Shown here: positions 1 to 7,215 of the stretch, piece after piece
How positions within the stretch are numbered: position 1 is the stretch's first letter
Layout of the letters: every line of letters begins with the position of its first letter
Assembly: GCA_964496595.1 (NCBI GenBank)
Contig: CAZCAI010000111.1
Location: 1-17,069 of the forward strand
Direction: 5' to 3'
Source of the DNA: JAAAOZ01 sp964496595
Lineage (GTDB): Bacteria; Chloroflexota; Anaerolineae; B4-G1; SLSP01
Length of the DNA stretch: 17,069 bases
Made by a program: the position numbers and the translations under genes
The notes under the pieces: model-generated
The model's input: the letters and a program-made list of their open reading frames with translations, nothing else
What the model was told of the DNA's origin: nothing
Databases searched by the model: none

Positions 1-881
1 GCCTCGAAGCGCTCGCGCAGCGCCGCGACGGTCTCCTCAGCCAAGGGCAATGCGTCTGCCATCCACTCGACGTTCTGGCGCATGTGGGCCGGGTTCTTCG
101 TGCCGACGATCATCGTGTCCACCGCATCGTGCGCGGCGACGAAGCCCAACGCCAGCAGGACGCCATTCTCCGCCGCGCCGGGGATCGGGCCGGGTTCGGT
201 CATCGCCTGCGCCCGGCGGAAATACGGCTCGGCGTAGTCGCTGGGACTGCGCGTCGCGCCCCAGGCAGCGTTCGCGATGGGCCGCTTGGCGATGATGCCC
301 ATCTCCCGCTCGACGGCCCTGGGGAACAACTCGAAGCGCGCGCGCTGATCTACCAGATTGAAGCTGGTCTGCAACGTATCGAAGTGGCCGCTCTCCACGG
401 CCCACAGCGCCGCCTCGTTATCCCCGCTGTAGCCCACGAAGCGCGTCTTCCCCGCATCCCTGGCCGCCAACAGCGCCGCGATGACCTCGCCGCGCTCCAG
501 CACCTCCACGCCGCAGGAGTGCAACTGCACCAGATCTAAGTAATCGGTGCGCAAGCGCTTCAGGCTGCGGTCGATGCTGACCGTGATCGTTTGAGCGGTC
601 CACGGTTCACCCGCGTAGTCGCCCGCCACGTGCCCGCACTTCGTCGCTAAGACATACTCCGCGCGCCGATGGGCGACCGTCCGCCCGATCAGCTCCTCGC
701 TGATGCCGTAGCAGGCGGAGGTATCCAGGAAATTGATGCCCAGATCTAACGCGGTGTTCAGCACCCGCTCGGCCTGCTCCACCTCCGATAGGGTCAACTC
801 ATAGCCGATTTCTGAGAGGCCCGCGCCTAGTCGACTCACCAATAGCTCGGTTTTTCCCAGAATGGATTTGGATAGGGTCAT
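1..881 (-). CDS. Aldo/keto reductase family oxidoreductase (partial, C-terminus beyond left edge)
   Basis: About 293 codons are visible and the frame is still open at base 1, so the C-terminus is missing. The product is an NAD(P)H-dependent cytosolic aldo/keto reductase that reduces or oxidises small carbonyl or sugar substrates; the substrate cannot be told. The family's catalytic tetrad is complete: Asp53 and Tyr58 (in LDTSACYG), Lys81 (LATKCG) and His121 (LVQLHS). A late segment reading IVGTKNP fits the family's cofactor-binding region. The ATG at 881 is chosen because AAAGGAGATC lies a few bases upstream and the protein begins MTLSKSILGKTELLVSRLG, the usual start of the (beta/alpha)8 barrel. 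The upstream gene is a Gfo/Idh/MocA oxidoreductase on the same strand, so the two may serve one sugar or polyol pathway (inference). Family confidence is high. Confidence 0.93.
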   Translation of the reverse strand, partial: MTLSKSILGKTELLVSRLGAGLSEIGYELTLSEVEQAERVLNTALDLGINFLDTSACYGISEELIGRTVAHRRAEYVLATKCGHVAGDYAGEPWTAQTITVSIDRSLKRLRTDYLDLVQLHSCGVEVLERGEVIAALLAARDAGKTRFVGYSGDNEAALWAVESGHFDTLQTSFNLVDQRARFELFPRAVEREMGIIAKRPIANAAWGATRSPSDYAEPYFRRAQAMTEPGPIPGAAENGVLLALGFVAAHDAVDTMIVGTKNPAHMRQNVEWMADALPLAEETVAALRERFE

Positions 882-910
882 GATGTGATCTCCTTTCTTT
901 GCAAGATGAT

Positions 911-1024
911 TACGTATTGCGTACTGCGTATTTCGTAATGATTTTCGGCATAAGAATGCCTTGGCCGCGCATCGATATTGAGCTTTGGTAATTTTATTAC
1001 GTAATACGGACTACGCAATACGTT
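911..1024. repeat. Long-arm imperfect inverted repeat between the two oxidoreductase genes
   Basis: Two 29-base arms, 911-939 and 996-1024, are reverse complements at 25 of 29 positions, separated by 56 bases. The shared core is built from TACGTA/ATACG-like steps, and the right arm contains the perfect palindrome ATTACGTAAT. The right arm ends exactly at the stop codon of the upstream oxidoreductase. The element is much more AT-rich than the genes around it. There is no T-run to make it a good intrinsic terminator; a mobile or REP-like repeat is as likely. Confidence 0.6.
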
Positions 1025-2002
1025 TTATTTCTCCATTGGATATTTCACGCCGATGTGCTCGCGGACAGCATCCATCGTTTGGGCGATGTGGAGGGACTCC
1101 GCCCAGGGCATTTGATCACAGGCCAGCGATCCCGCGCGCAGGGCGTCCATCACGGCGATGGCCTGGAAGTGGTAGCCTTCCTCGCCGGTAGCCTGAACGG
1201 GCGGCTCGCCCGTCACGGTGAGCGTCGCTTCGGTGGGATGCCAGAACATAGGGATGCGGATGACGCCTTTCGCACCCGCGATCCACGCCACGTTGGGCGT
1301 CTCGGTGCGGATGGCGCAGGAGAGTTGGGCCAGCGCCCCACCCTCGTAGGCGAAGAGCATCGCCGTCTGCTCATCGACGCCGCTTTCTCCCAGCGAGGCC
1401 GCCGCCTGGATGTGGCGCGGCGGGCCGCCGAAGACCATCGCAGCCAGCGCGACGGCGTAGACGCCGACGTCTAGGAGCGCGCCGCCGGCCAATTCCGGCG
1501 CAAAGAGCCGATGGGCCGGCTCCCAGGGCGCGGCGAAGCCAAAATCGGCGGCCATCATCCGCACCTCGCCGATCCGGCCCGCTGCCAGCCACGTCCGCAC
1601 GGTCTCGATGACGGGGAGGAAGCGCGTCCACATCGCCTCCATCAGGAAGCGCCCGTTCGCCGCCGCGCAATCGATCATCTCCTGCACCTGCCGGGCGTTC
1701 ACGGCCAGCGGCTTCTCGCACAGCACGGCCTTGCCGCGCTCCAGGCAGGCGATGGTCTGCGCGTGGTGGAACGGATGCGGCGTGGCGATGTAGATCACGT
1801 CCACGTCGGGATCGGCCATCAACACATCGTACTCATCATAGACGCGCTGCACGCCGAACTGCTCAGCGAACGCCTCCGCCCGCCGGCGCGACCGCGATCC
1901 CACCGCGACCAACGCCGCGTCCGGCGCCTTCGCCAAATCTGCCGCGAAGCTTTTAGCAATGCCGCCGGGGCCTAAAATTCCCCATCCGATGGTTTTGGGC
2001 AT
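1025..2002 (-). CDS. Gfo/Idh/MocA family NAD(P)-dependent oxidoreductase
   Basis: The product is 325 residues, normal for the family, and cytosolic. These enzymes oxidise or reduce sugars, inositols or dihydrodiols with NAD(P). The N-terminal Rossmann fold begins TIGWGILGPGGIAKSFA (glycine-rich loop at residues 8-16). The catalytic-lysine motif CEKPLAVN is at 95-102 (Lys97). The segment EAMWTRFLP (122-130) is typical of the dimeric dihydrodiol dehydrogenase/xylose dehydrogenase branch. LLDVGVYAV (176-184) supplies the Asp and Tyr of the C-terminal substrate domain. The ATG at 2002 has GGAGG six bases upstream. The gene lies 168 bases after the exporter permease stop and 143 bases before the aldo/keto reductase start. 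The substrate is unknown. Confidence 0.94.
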   Translation of the reverse strand: MPKTIGWGILGPGGIAKSFAADLAKAPDAALVAVGSRSRRRAEAFAEQFGVQRVYDEYDVLMADPDVDVIYIATPHPFHHAQTIACLERGKAVLCEKPLAVNARQVQEMIDCAAANGRFLMEAMWTRFLPVIETVRTWLAAGRIGEVRMMAADFGFAAPWEPAHRLFAPELAGGALLDVGVYAVALAAMVFGGPPRHIQAAASLGESGVDEQTAMLFAYEGGALAQLSCAIRTETPNVAWIAGAKGVIRIPMFWHPTEATLTVTGEPPVQATGEEGYHFQAIAVMDALRAGSLACDQMPWAESLHIAQTMDAVREHIGVKYPMEK

Positions 2003-2022
2003 GGGTTTCCTCCGTGGAACTA

Positions 2023-2109
2023 CCTTAGGGCTAAGGAGGAAATAACTTTCCCATTTAGGGGCTGCTGTAGCCGTAAAAACGGGTAAGTTATTTCCTTCTC
2101 ACTCCTTAG
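2023..2109 (-). repeat. Leader-region inverted repeat upstream of the Gfo/Idh gene
   Basis: On the minus strand CTAAGGAG + GAAATAACTT + CCC (2109-2081, with a 7-base bulge) pairs with GGG + AAGTTATTTC + CTCCTTAG (2052-2031), about 21 base pairs around a loop of 28 bases. A second small stem, CCTTAG-GG-CTAAGG (2023-2036), shares the CTAAGG segment and would compete with the large hairpin. Both sit just upstream of the GGAGG ribosome site of the Gfo/Idh gene. They may form an mRNA leader structure or a small inverted-repeat element; no T-run follows. Confidence 0.5.
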
Positions 2110-2170
2110 CGAAACACAAACAGAGTTACAGGCGCGTAATATACTCGCTCATAGATCATCTCTTGGCGAG

Positions 2171-3406
2171 CTATTCGTACCGTAGCGCGTCAATTGGGTT
2201 GAGGGCCGCCGCGCGTTGAGCGGGATAGATCCCGAAGAAAAGACCAACCGCCGCCGAGAAGAGCGTCGCCAGGGTGATGGCCTGGGGTGTGAGCACCGCG
2301 TTAAAGCCTTCATCCCGCAAAAAATAGGAGACGGCAGTTGCGCCGGCCCCGCCCAACAGAATGCCGATGATGCCGCCGATCATCGAGAGCATCACCGCTT
2401 CTACCAGGAACTGCCCCAGGATGTCGCGCCGGCGCGCGCCGACGGCCTTGCGCAAGCCGATCTCGCGCGTCCGTTCGGTCACCGAGACCAGCATAATGTT
2501 CATAATACCGATCCCGCCGACTAAGAGGCTGATCCCCGCGATGGCGCCCAAGAAGACGGTCAGCACGCTCGTGATCTGCTCGAAGGTGCCGATGATGTCG
2601 GACTGGCTGAAGATCGAGAAGTCATCCGGCTCGCCCGGCGCGATGCGATGGCGCTGGCGCAGGATCTGGGAGACCTCCTCGATGGCGGCGTTCATCCGTT
2701 CGCCGGAGACGGCCTGGACGTAGATAAACGAGACGCGCGGCTCGCCCGTCTGCGTGCGGCGCGGGAAGAGACGGGTGAGTGCGGTTTGCAGCGGCACGAG
2801 CACCACCTCGTCCTCGCTGCCGAAGTTGCTCCCGCCGCGCTCCGACATCACGCCGATGACGCGAAACGGCACGCCATCGATGCGCACCACCTCGCCGATG
2901 GGCGCGGGGTTGTCGGGGAAGAAGAACTCCGCCGTGGACTTGCCCAGCACGGCCACGCGCCCCTGCGCCTGATTATCCGCCGCCGTGAGGAACACCCCGA
3001 AGCGCGGCTGCCAATCGCGGACATACGCATAATCGGGCGTGACGCCGTCGATACTCACGACCTTCTCCTCGCCGGGGATGCTCACCCGCGCGTTGCCGCT
3101 CACCAACGGCGCGACGCGCAGCACGTCCGGGGCCATAGTCGGATCGCTCAGCGCTTCCGTGTCCTTGAGTGTCAAATAGGCCGGGCGCGTCAGTTCCTGC
3201 TCGAAGGAGCCGGGGATGACAAAAAAGAGGTTGCTGCCAATCGACTGAAACTGATCTGTGATGTAGGCCTGCACGCCCTCGCCCACGGACATCAGCGTGA
3301 TGACGGCGCCCACGCCGATGATGATGCCTAACATCGTCAGCGCGGCGCGCAGCTTGTTTGCCGTCAGCGCCTTCATCGCCAATCGGACGCTCTCCAGGAT
3401 TTTCAT
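2171..3406 (-). CDS. ABC exporter permease, FtsX/MacB fold
   Basis: The product is 411 residues and acts in the cytoplasmic membrane as the transport subunit of a mechanotransmission-type exporter. The topology is the standard four-helix FtsX/MacB plan: TM1 about residues 21-45, a large extracytoplasmic domain about 46-280, then TM2 (282-308), TM3 (335-362) and TM4 (380-396). TERTREIGLRKAVGARRRDI (310-329) is the conserved cytoplasmic loop of this superfamily, and the protein ends PIDALRYE, its signature C-terminus. The ATG at 3406 overlaps the TGA of the ATPase gene (ATGA at 3403-3406) and has AGGAGG upstream, indicating translational coupling. With the ATPase and two adaptors upstream it matches YknXYZ-like or MacAB-like systems exporting peptides, drugs or lipids. 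The substrate cannot be read from the sequence. Confidence 0.95.
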   Translation of the reverse strand: MKILESVRLAMKALTANKLRAALTMLGIIIGVGAVITLMSVGEGVQAYITDQFQSIGSNLFFVIPGSFEQELTRPAYLTLKDTEALSDPTMAPDVLRVAPLVSGNARVSIPGEEKVVSIDGVTPDYAYVRDWQPRFGVFLTAADNQAQGRVAVLGKSTAEFFFPDNPAPIGEVVRIDGVPFRVIGVMSERGGSNFGSEDEVVLVPLQTALTRLFPRRTQTGEPRVSFIYVQAVSGERMNAAIEEVSQILRQRHRIAPGEPDDFSIFSQSDIIGTFEQITSVLTVFLGAIAGISLLVGGIGIMNIMLVSVTERTREIGLRKAVGARRRDILGQFLVEAVMLSMIGGIIGILLGGAGATAVSYFLRDEGFNAVLTPQAITLATLFSAAVGLFFGIYPAQRAAALNPIDALRYE

Positions 3407-4173
3407 ACGCCGCCCTCCTGTGCCTCGTCCGGCTCCGCCATCCTCACACCCTCGATTTGAGGCGATTCCGGCGCCTTCTCCTCTTTCAGGATTTTGCCAT
3501 CGAAGAGGTGCAAGACCCGCTCCGCATAATGGGTGATCCGGGGATCGTGCGTGACTAAGACAATCGTGAGGCCCCGCTCGCGGTTCAGCCGTTGGAGGAT
3601 GCTCATCACCTCTTTGCCCGATTTGCTATCCAGGTTGCCCGTCGGCTCATCCGCTAAGATGATGGATGGGCGATTAACTAAGGCGCGGGCAATCGCGACG
3701 CGCTGCTGCTGTCCGCCCGAAAGCTCGTTGGGCATATGATCCATGCGCTCGCCCAACCCCACCGCCTCCAACATCTCCTGGGCGCGCTGGCGACGCTCAC
3801 GCAGTCCCGCGCCCGCATAGATCAGGGGCAATTGGACGTTGTCCAACGCCGTCGTGCGGGCCAACAGGTTGAAGGTCTGGAAGACGAAGCCCACGCGCCG
3901 ATTGCGAACCGACGCCAGGTCGTCCTCGCTCATCTGGCTGACATCCTCGCCGTCCAGGTGATAGGCGCCCCACGTCGGCTGATCCAGGCAGCCGATGATG
4001 TTCATCAACGTGGATTTGCCGGAGCCAGATGGCCCCATCACCGCGATAACTTCGCCCCGTTGCACGCCAAAAGAAACGCCGCGCAGCGCGTGAACCTCGT
4101 TATCGCCCATCCGATAGGTCTTGTGCAGATCCTGGATCCAGATAACGACGTTATTTTCACTGGTTTTCGTCAT
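3403..4173 (-). CDS. ABC exporter ATP-binding protein, MacB/LolD/YknY type
   Basis: The product is 256 residues and powers the adjacent permease. All nucleotide-binding motifs are intact: Walker A GPSGSGKS (47-54), Q-loop Gln99 in VFQTFNLL, signature LSGGQQQR (151-158), Walker B IILADEP (171-177) with catalytic Glu176, and H-loop His209. The NEVHALRGV stretch and FNLL after the Q-loop are characteristic of the LolD/MacB ATPase branch. The ATG at 4173 (MTKTSENNVV) has GGGAGAGA upstream. An in-frame extension to 4428 would overlap the end of the adaptor gene and encodes non-conserved sequence, so it is rejected. The gene starts 13 bases after the adaptor stop and overlaps the permease start by four bases. 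The acidic tail after residue 230 is an unremarkable extension. Confidence 0.96.
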   Translation of the reverse strand: MTKTSENNVVIWIQDLHKTYRMGDNEVHALRGVSFGVQRGEVIAVMGPSGSGKSTLMNIIGCLDQPTWGAYHLDGEDVSQMSEDDLASVRNRRVGFVFQTFNLLARTTALDNVQLPLIYAGAGLRERRQRAQEMLEAVGLGERMDHMPNELSGGQQQRVAIARALVNRPSIILADEPTGNLDSKSGKEVMSILQRLNRERGLTIVLVTHDPRITHYAERVLHLFDGKILKEEKAPESPQIEGVRMAEPDEAQEGGV

Positions 4174-4186
4174 ACAATGTCTCTCC

Positions 4187-5599
4187 CTACCGTCCGGTCG
4201 AGGGCGGCCCGCTAAACTCCAGCAGATTGGTCTCTTCGATGACCAGCACGACGGTCTGCCCCGCCTCCAGGCCATCGAGAATTTGCGTATAGTTCTCGTT
4301 GCTCGCGCCGATGACGACCTCGGTTTGGACGGGCTGACCGTTCTGGAGATAGTAACTGTAAATGTACGGCTCGCCCTCGCGCTGCCCGGTGCGGATAGCC
4401 CAGTTGGGCGCCAACAACACATCCTCAATTCGTCGGCTCTTCACGATGGCGTTGGCCGTCATCCCCGCGCGGATATCCACAGCGGCGGGGTCGGTCAGGC
4501 GGATGCGCACGGGATAGGCGATGAGGCCGGTCGATCTGCCGGGCAGCGCCGAGATGCGCGTAATGGTCCCCGTGATCGGCGTCTTGTGGTACGCATCCAA
4601 CGTGACCTCCGCCGTCTGACCGACTGCCACCTTGCCGATTTCGATCTCGTCCACCGTCACATCGACGTAGAACTCGCGATTATCCAACAGCGTGACGGCG
4701 GGCATTTGCGTGGGCGCCATGCCATTCTCTTTCATATTCACGGCGGAGATGACGCCATCGAAGGGCGCGGTGAGCGTCGCCGCCGCCAGGTTGCCGCGCG
4801 CGCGATCCAATTGCACCTCCGCCTGCTCGATCTGCAACTCGGCCCGGCTGATTTCCACCTCGTCCGGGCCGACCTTCAGATCGGCCAGATTTTGGATGGC
4901 CTGCTGATAGGTCTGGTAGGCGGCAAACCACTGGCTCTCCGCCTGCTCGACCTGATACTCGGATTGCACCTGGGTGATGCCCACATTACCCTCGGCCTCC
5001 ATATAGGCCGCCGTCGCGCCCGCGCCGTAGGAGAACGGCATCCCCGCCTTATGCAACTGCTCCATCGTAGCCTCGTAAGCTTCCTGGGTCTTCTCCAGAG
5101 CCTCTTTCGCCAACTCGAGGCTGGTCGCGCCCTGCAGATCCGCGCTGGCCTGGCTGAGGCGCGCCACCTTGAGCGATTGCCCCGCCTCCTGCACGGCCAG
5201 CTCGGCCAGTTGGATGTCCTCTTCCGCCGGCGGCTTCTCCAGGATCCGCACCTGGAGCCGGGCCTCTTCCAAGGCCAACTCCGCCTGCGCGACAGCGCGC
5301 TCCAAGGCCGCGGTCTCCAGTTGCGCCAGCGTCTCGCCCTCGCTAACGCGATCCCCCACCTCGATGGAGATCTGCGCGACGATGCCCGGCGCGTCGAAGT
5401 GCAGATCAGCGCTCTGATGCGCGACGACGTTGCCGCTGGTCGGTACGGTGATCTCCAAATCGCCGCGCGCCACCTCCGCCGTACGGAGAATCTCCGCTCC
5501 TTGCGACTGGGCATCAGTCTCGCGCTGCCACCACCAAATCCCGCCCAAAATAATCGCGAGCACCAGCAAGACGCTCGCCCATTGTATGACTTTTTTCAT
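4187..5599 (-). CDS. Periplasmic-adaptor-type subunit (HlyD/MacA/YknX family), second of a tandem pair
   Basis: The product is 470 residues. A membrane anchor at about 7-24 is followed by an extracellular adaptor that would dock on the FtsX/MacB-fold permease encoded downstream. Domains in order: half lipoyl/barrel (45-95, ending VGDRVSEGETLAQLE), long helical hairpin (about 96-270), second lipoyl half with LTAPFDGVISAV (276-287), beta-barrel (305-370, DVTVDEIEIGKV), and membrane-proximal domain (390-460, PNWAIRTG and LEAGQTVVLV). The middle of the helical hairpin (about 183-210) is rich in Gly and Ala with a Pro, unlike the heptad-like helices on each side. The ATG at 5599 has GAGGAGAG upstream. 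The 470 residues are long for MacA (about 370), mainly through the hairpin. It is a clear paralogue of the upstream adaptor. Confidence 0.93.
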   Translation of the reverse strand: MKKVIQWASVLLVLAIILGGIWWWQRETDAQSQGAEILRTAEVARGDLEITVPTSGNVVAHQSADLHFDAPGIVAQISIEVGDRVSEGETLAQLETAALERAVAQAELALEEARLQVRILEKPPAEEDIQLAELAVQEAGQSLKVARLSQASADLQGATSLELAKEALEKTQEAYEATMEQLHKAGMPFSYGAGATAAYMEAEGNVGITQVQSEYQVEQAESQWFAAYQTYQQAIQNLADLKVGPDEVEISRAELQIEQAEVQLDRARGNLAAATLTAPFDGVISAVNMKENGMAPTQMPAVTLLDNREFYVDVTVDEIEIGKVAVGQTAEVTLDAYHKTPITGTITRISALPGRSTGLIAYPVRIRLTDPAAVDIRAGMTANAIVKSRRIEDVLLAPNWAIRTGQREGEPYIYSYYLQNGQPVQTEVVIGASNENYTQILDGLEAGQTVVLVIEETNLLEFSGPPSTGR

Positions 5600-5652
5600 T
5601 GTCCACTCACTCTCCTCTTATAAAGGCGTAGGGCGCATTGGTAATCCGCCGA

Positions 5653-5671
5653 GTCGGAATGCCATTCCGAC
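5653..5671. repeat. Perfect 9-1-9 palindrome between the two adaptor genes
   Basis: GTCGGAATG-C-CATTCCGAC is perfectly symmetrical and starts 12 bases past the stop of the first adaptor gene. In RNA it would form a 9-bp hairpin in the 84-base spacer. No T-run follows, so it is more likely an mRNA-stability or partial-attenuation structure, or a short dispersed repeat, than a full terminator. Confidence 0.5.
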
Positions 5672-5683
5672 CTGCTTGATTCT

Positions 5684-7075
5684 CTACTGCCCACGCGAAG
5701 GCGGCCCGCCCGGCCCCTCGCCGAATGGCCCTAACAAATTACGATCTTCGATGACGAGCGCCACGGTCTGCCCCGCCTCCAGGCCGGAGATAATCTCCGT
5801 GTACTCGGCGTTGCGCTGCCCGGTGACGATCTCGACCTGCTGCGGGCGGCCATTTTGCATGCAGTAGCAATAGGTGTAGGTCTCGCCACTCGCCTGCTGG
5901 GTGCGAATGGCCCAATTAGGCAACAGCAGCACATCCTCCAGGCGATCCGTCAGGATGCTCACGCTGGCCGTCATCCCATCGCGCACCTGGGCGTCTTGGG
6001 TCTCCGTGAGGCGCACGCGCAGCCGATAGGAGATGATCCCGCCGACCTCGGTGGGCGCGGGCGCGATCTTCGTCACCTCGCCGCCCAAGGTCAGATCGGG
6101 ATACGCATCGACATCAATCGCCACGGACTGCCCCAGCACGACCTCACCGATGTTAATCTCATCGACGGAGGTCTCGATATAGAACGCCGCATCATCAATC
6201 ACGATGAAGGCCGGATCGGTGAGCGGGGGCTTCACGCCAGCCAGGGCATTCACCTCCGCCACGCGCCCGGCGAAGGGCGCGGTGAGCACCGCATCCTCCA
6301 ACTGTTCCTGGGCCTGTTTGAGATTCAGATCCGCCTGCGAGACCTGCAGCTCCACCTGACGCACCTGCTCTTCATCCGGCCCCGCTGCGAGCCGCTCGAG
6401 GTTCTGCTCGGCCTGCTGATAGTTGCGATAGGCGGTGAGCCAGCGATCCTGCGCCTGCTGGCGGGTCAGATCGGCGTTCGCCAGCGCGATGGCCTCTTGA
6501 TCCAGCGCCCGCTCGTAGGCGTTGCGCCGCGCCTCCGTCTCCGAGGCCTGATAATCTTTGAAGGCGTTTTCCCGCGCGCGCTGCGCGGCCACCACCATCT
6601 CCTGCGCATCCGTCTCGGCGGTCTGCTTACCCAGGCGGGCGACCTCCAAGGCCTGCGCCGCGTTCTGCACCGTAAGTTCGGCCAACTCGATTTCGGCTTC
6701 GTCCGCCGGCTCCGTGAGTTGCTCCAAATTCAACCTCGCTTGCGCCACCGCGATCTCCGCCTGGCGCACGCTGCGCTCCAGATCCGCCGTCTCCAAGCGG
6801 GCCAACGCCTGCCCCGCCGCGACGCGCTCGCCAACTTCGACGAACACCTCCGCGACCTTGCTCGTCCCGCCGAACGAAAGTTCTTGTTTTTCGCCCACGG
6901 CCACATTGCCGCTGGCCGAGACCGTGATCTCCAAATCGTCACGGAACACCTCGGTGGTGCGTAAGACATTCTGCGCTTGTACTTGTTCCGCTTGCTGCTG
7001 AGATTGGCGCCATAGGCCAAATCCGCCCGCCACCAGCACAAGCACGATCAAAATTCCAATGCCGACTTTTTTCAC
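5684..7075 (-). CDS. Periplasmic-adaptor-type subunit (HlyD/MacA/YknX family), first of a tandem pair
   Basis: The product is 463 residues from the GTG at 7075. This start is preferred to the GTG at 7090 because GGAGG (7084-7088) then lies eight bases upstream, and because the protein begins with the basic-then-hydrophobic anchor VKKVGIGILIVLVLVAGGFG. Domains in order (numbered from the GTG): anchor 3-20, first lipoyl half about 45-95 (VGERVAAGQALARLE), long helical hairpin about 97-262 rich in Gln, Ala and Glu, second lipoyl half with LTAPFAGRVAEV, barrel with SVDEINIGEV, and membrane-proximal domain with PNWAIRTQ. It is collinear with the second adaptor and shares the motifs LRT-EV, DLEITV, SGNV and LEAGQTVALVIE. 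It differs in a CYC pair (Cys403, Cys405) and a Gly/Pro-rich tail. It is the first gene of the exporter operon, directly behind the palindromic promoter. Confidence 0.92.
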   Translation of the reverse strand: MKKVGIGILIVLVLVAGGFGLWRQSQQQAEQVQAQNVLRTTEVFRDDLEITVSASGNVAVGEKQELSFGGTSKVAEVFVEVGERVAAGQALARLETADLERSVRQAEIAVAQARLNLEQLTEPADEAEIELAELTVQNAAQALEVARLGKQTAETDAQEMVVAAQRARENAFKDYQASETEARRNAYERALDQEAIALANADLTRQQAQDRWLTAYRNYQQAEQNLERLAAGPDEEQVRQVELQVSQADLNLKQAQEQLEDAVLTAPFAGRVAEVNALAGVKPPLTDPAFIVIDDAAFYIETSVDEINIGEVVLGQSVAIDVDAYPDLTLGGEVTKIAPAPTEVGGIISYRLRVRLTETQDAQVRDGMTASVSILTDRLEDVLLLPNWAIRTQQASGETYTYCYCMQNGRPQQVEIVTGQRNAEYTEIISGLEAGQTVALVIEDRNLLGPFGEGPGGPPSRGQ

Positions 7076-7098
7076 CGGACAGTCCTCCACTTAAATTC

Positions 7099-7130
7099 AA
7101 TGACCAGAGTCAACTTTGACTCTGGTCATT
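7099..7130. promoter_or_regulatory. Perfect 15-2-15 palindrome, probable repressor operator of the exporter operon
   Basis: AATGACCAGAGTCAA-CT-TTGACTCTGGTCATT is symmetric at all 30 arm positions. Each arm contains its own dyad, TGAC-N4-GTCA, so the site could hold two dimers in tandem. It covers the last three bases of the exporter -10 box, the predicted transcription start, and the leader up to 24 bases before the start codon. This placement is classic for a TetR- or MarR-type repressor of an efflux operon. No such regulator gene is in the window. It could alternatively act as an RNA hairpin near the 5' end of the transcript. Confidence 0.75.
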
Positions 7131-7156
7131 ATAGCATAAAAGCCTCCCGATGCCAG
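7128..7156 (-). promoter_or_regulatory. Promoter of the exporter operon (extended -10)
   Basis: On the minus strand the -35 candidate CTGGCA (7156-7151, 4 of 6 to consensus) is separated by 17 bases from a perfect TATAAT (7133-7128), with the extended element TGC immediately before it. Transcription would begin near 7121, inside the palindrome, leaving a leader of about 45 bases with GGAGG before the GTG at 7075. Confidence 0.7.
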
Positions 7157-7179
7157 CCACCAATCTCAACCCACAAGCG

Positions 7180-7209
7180 TTAGCCGGATCACAATATCGG
7201 TGGTATAAT
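7180..7209 (+). promoter_or_regulatory. Promoter of the histidine kinase gene (extended -10, leaderless start)
   Basis: A perfect extended -10, TGG-TATAAT (TATAAT at 7204-7209), lies six bases upstream of the ATG at 7216. The -35 candidate TTAGCC (7180-7185, spacer 18) is weak, as is usual with an extended -10. The expected start point is at or next to the A of the ATG, so the mRNA would be leaderless. No ribosome site is present. Confidence 0.65.
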
Positions 7210-7215
7210 TTTTGT

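Noticed and set aside
4174..4428. N-terminal extension of the exporter ATPase
   Set aside because: It overlaps the 3' end of the adaptor gene, encodes non-conserved Arg/Ser-rich sequence, and a ribosome site precedes the internal ATG at 4173.
4121..5623. 500-codon plus-strand open frame
   Set aside because: It lies wholly opposite the second adaptor gene, whose motifs are unmistakable. The product has no recognisable domain and reflects GC-rich antisense coding bias.
5617..5644. Internal promoter before the second adaptor (TTACCA, 16 bases, TATAAG)
   Set aside because: The start point would fall inside or after the ribosome site, leaving the message without it. The -35 matches at only 4 of 6 positions.
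5855..6964. 369-codon plus-strand open frame
   Set aside because: It is antisense to the first adaptor, with low-complexity Arg/Leu/His-rich sequence and no ribosome site.
7150..7215. Upstream ATG start for the kinase
   Set aside because: There is no ribosome site, and the best promoter lies downstream of this ATG; the DUF433-like domain begins after the second ATG.
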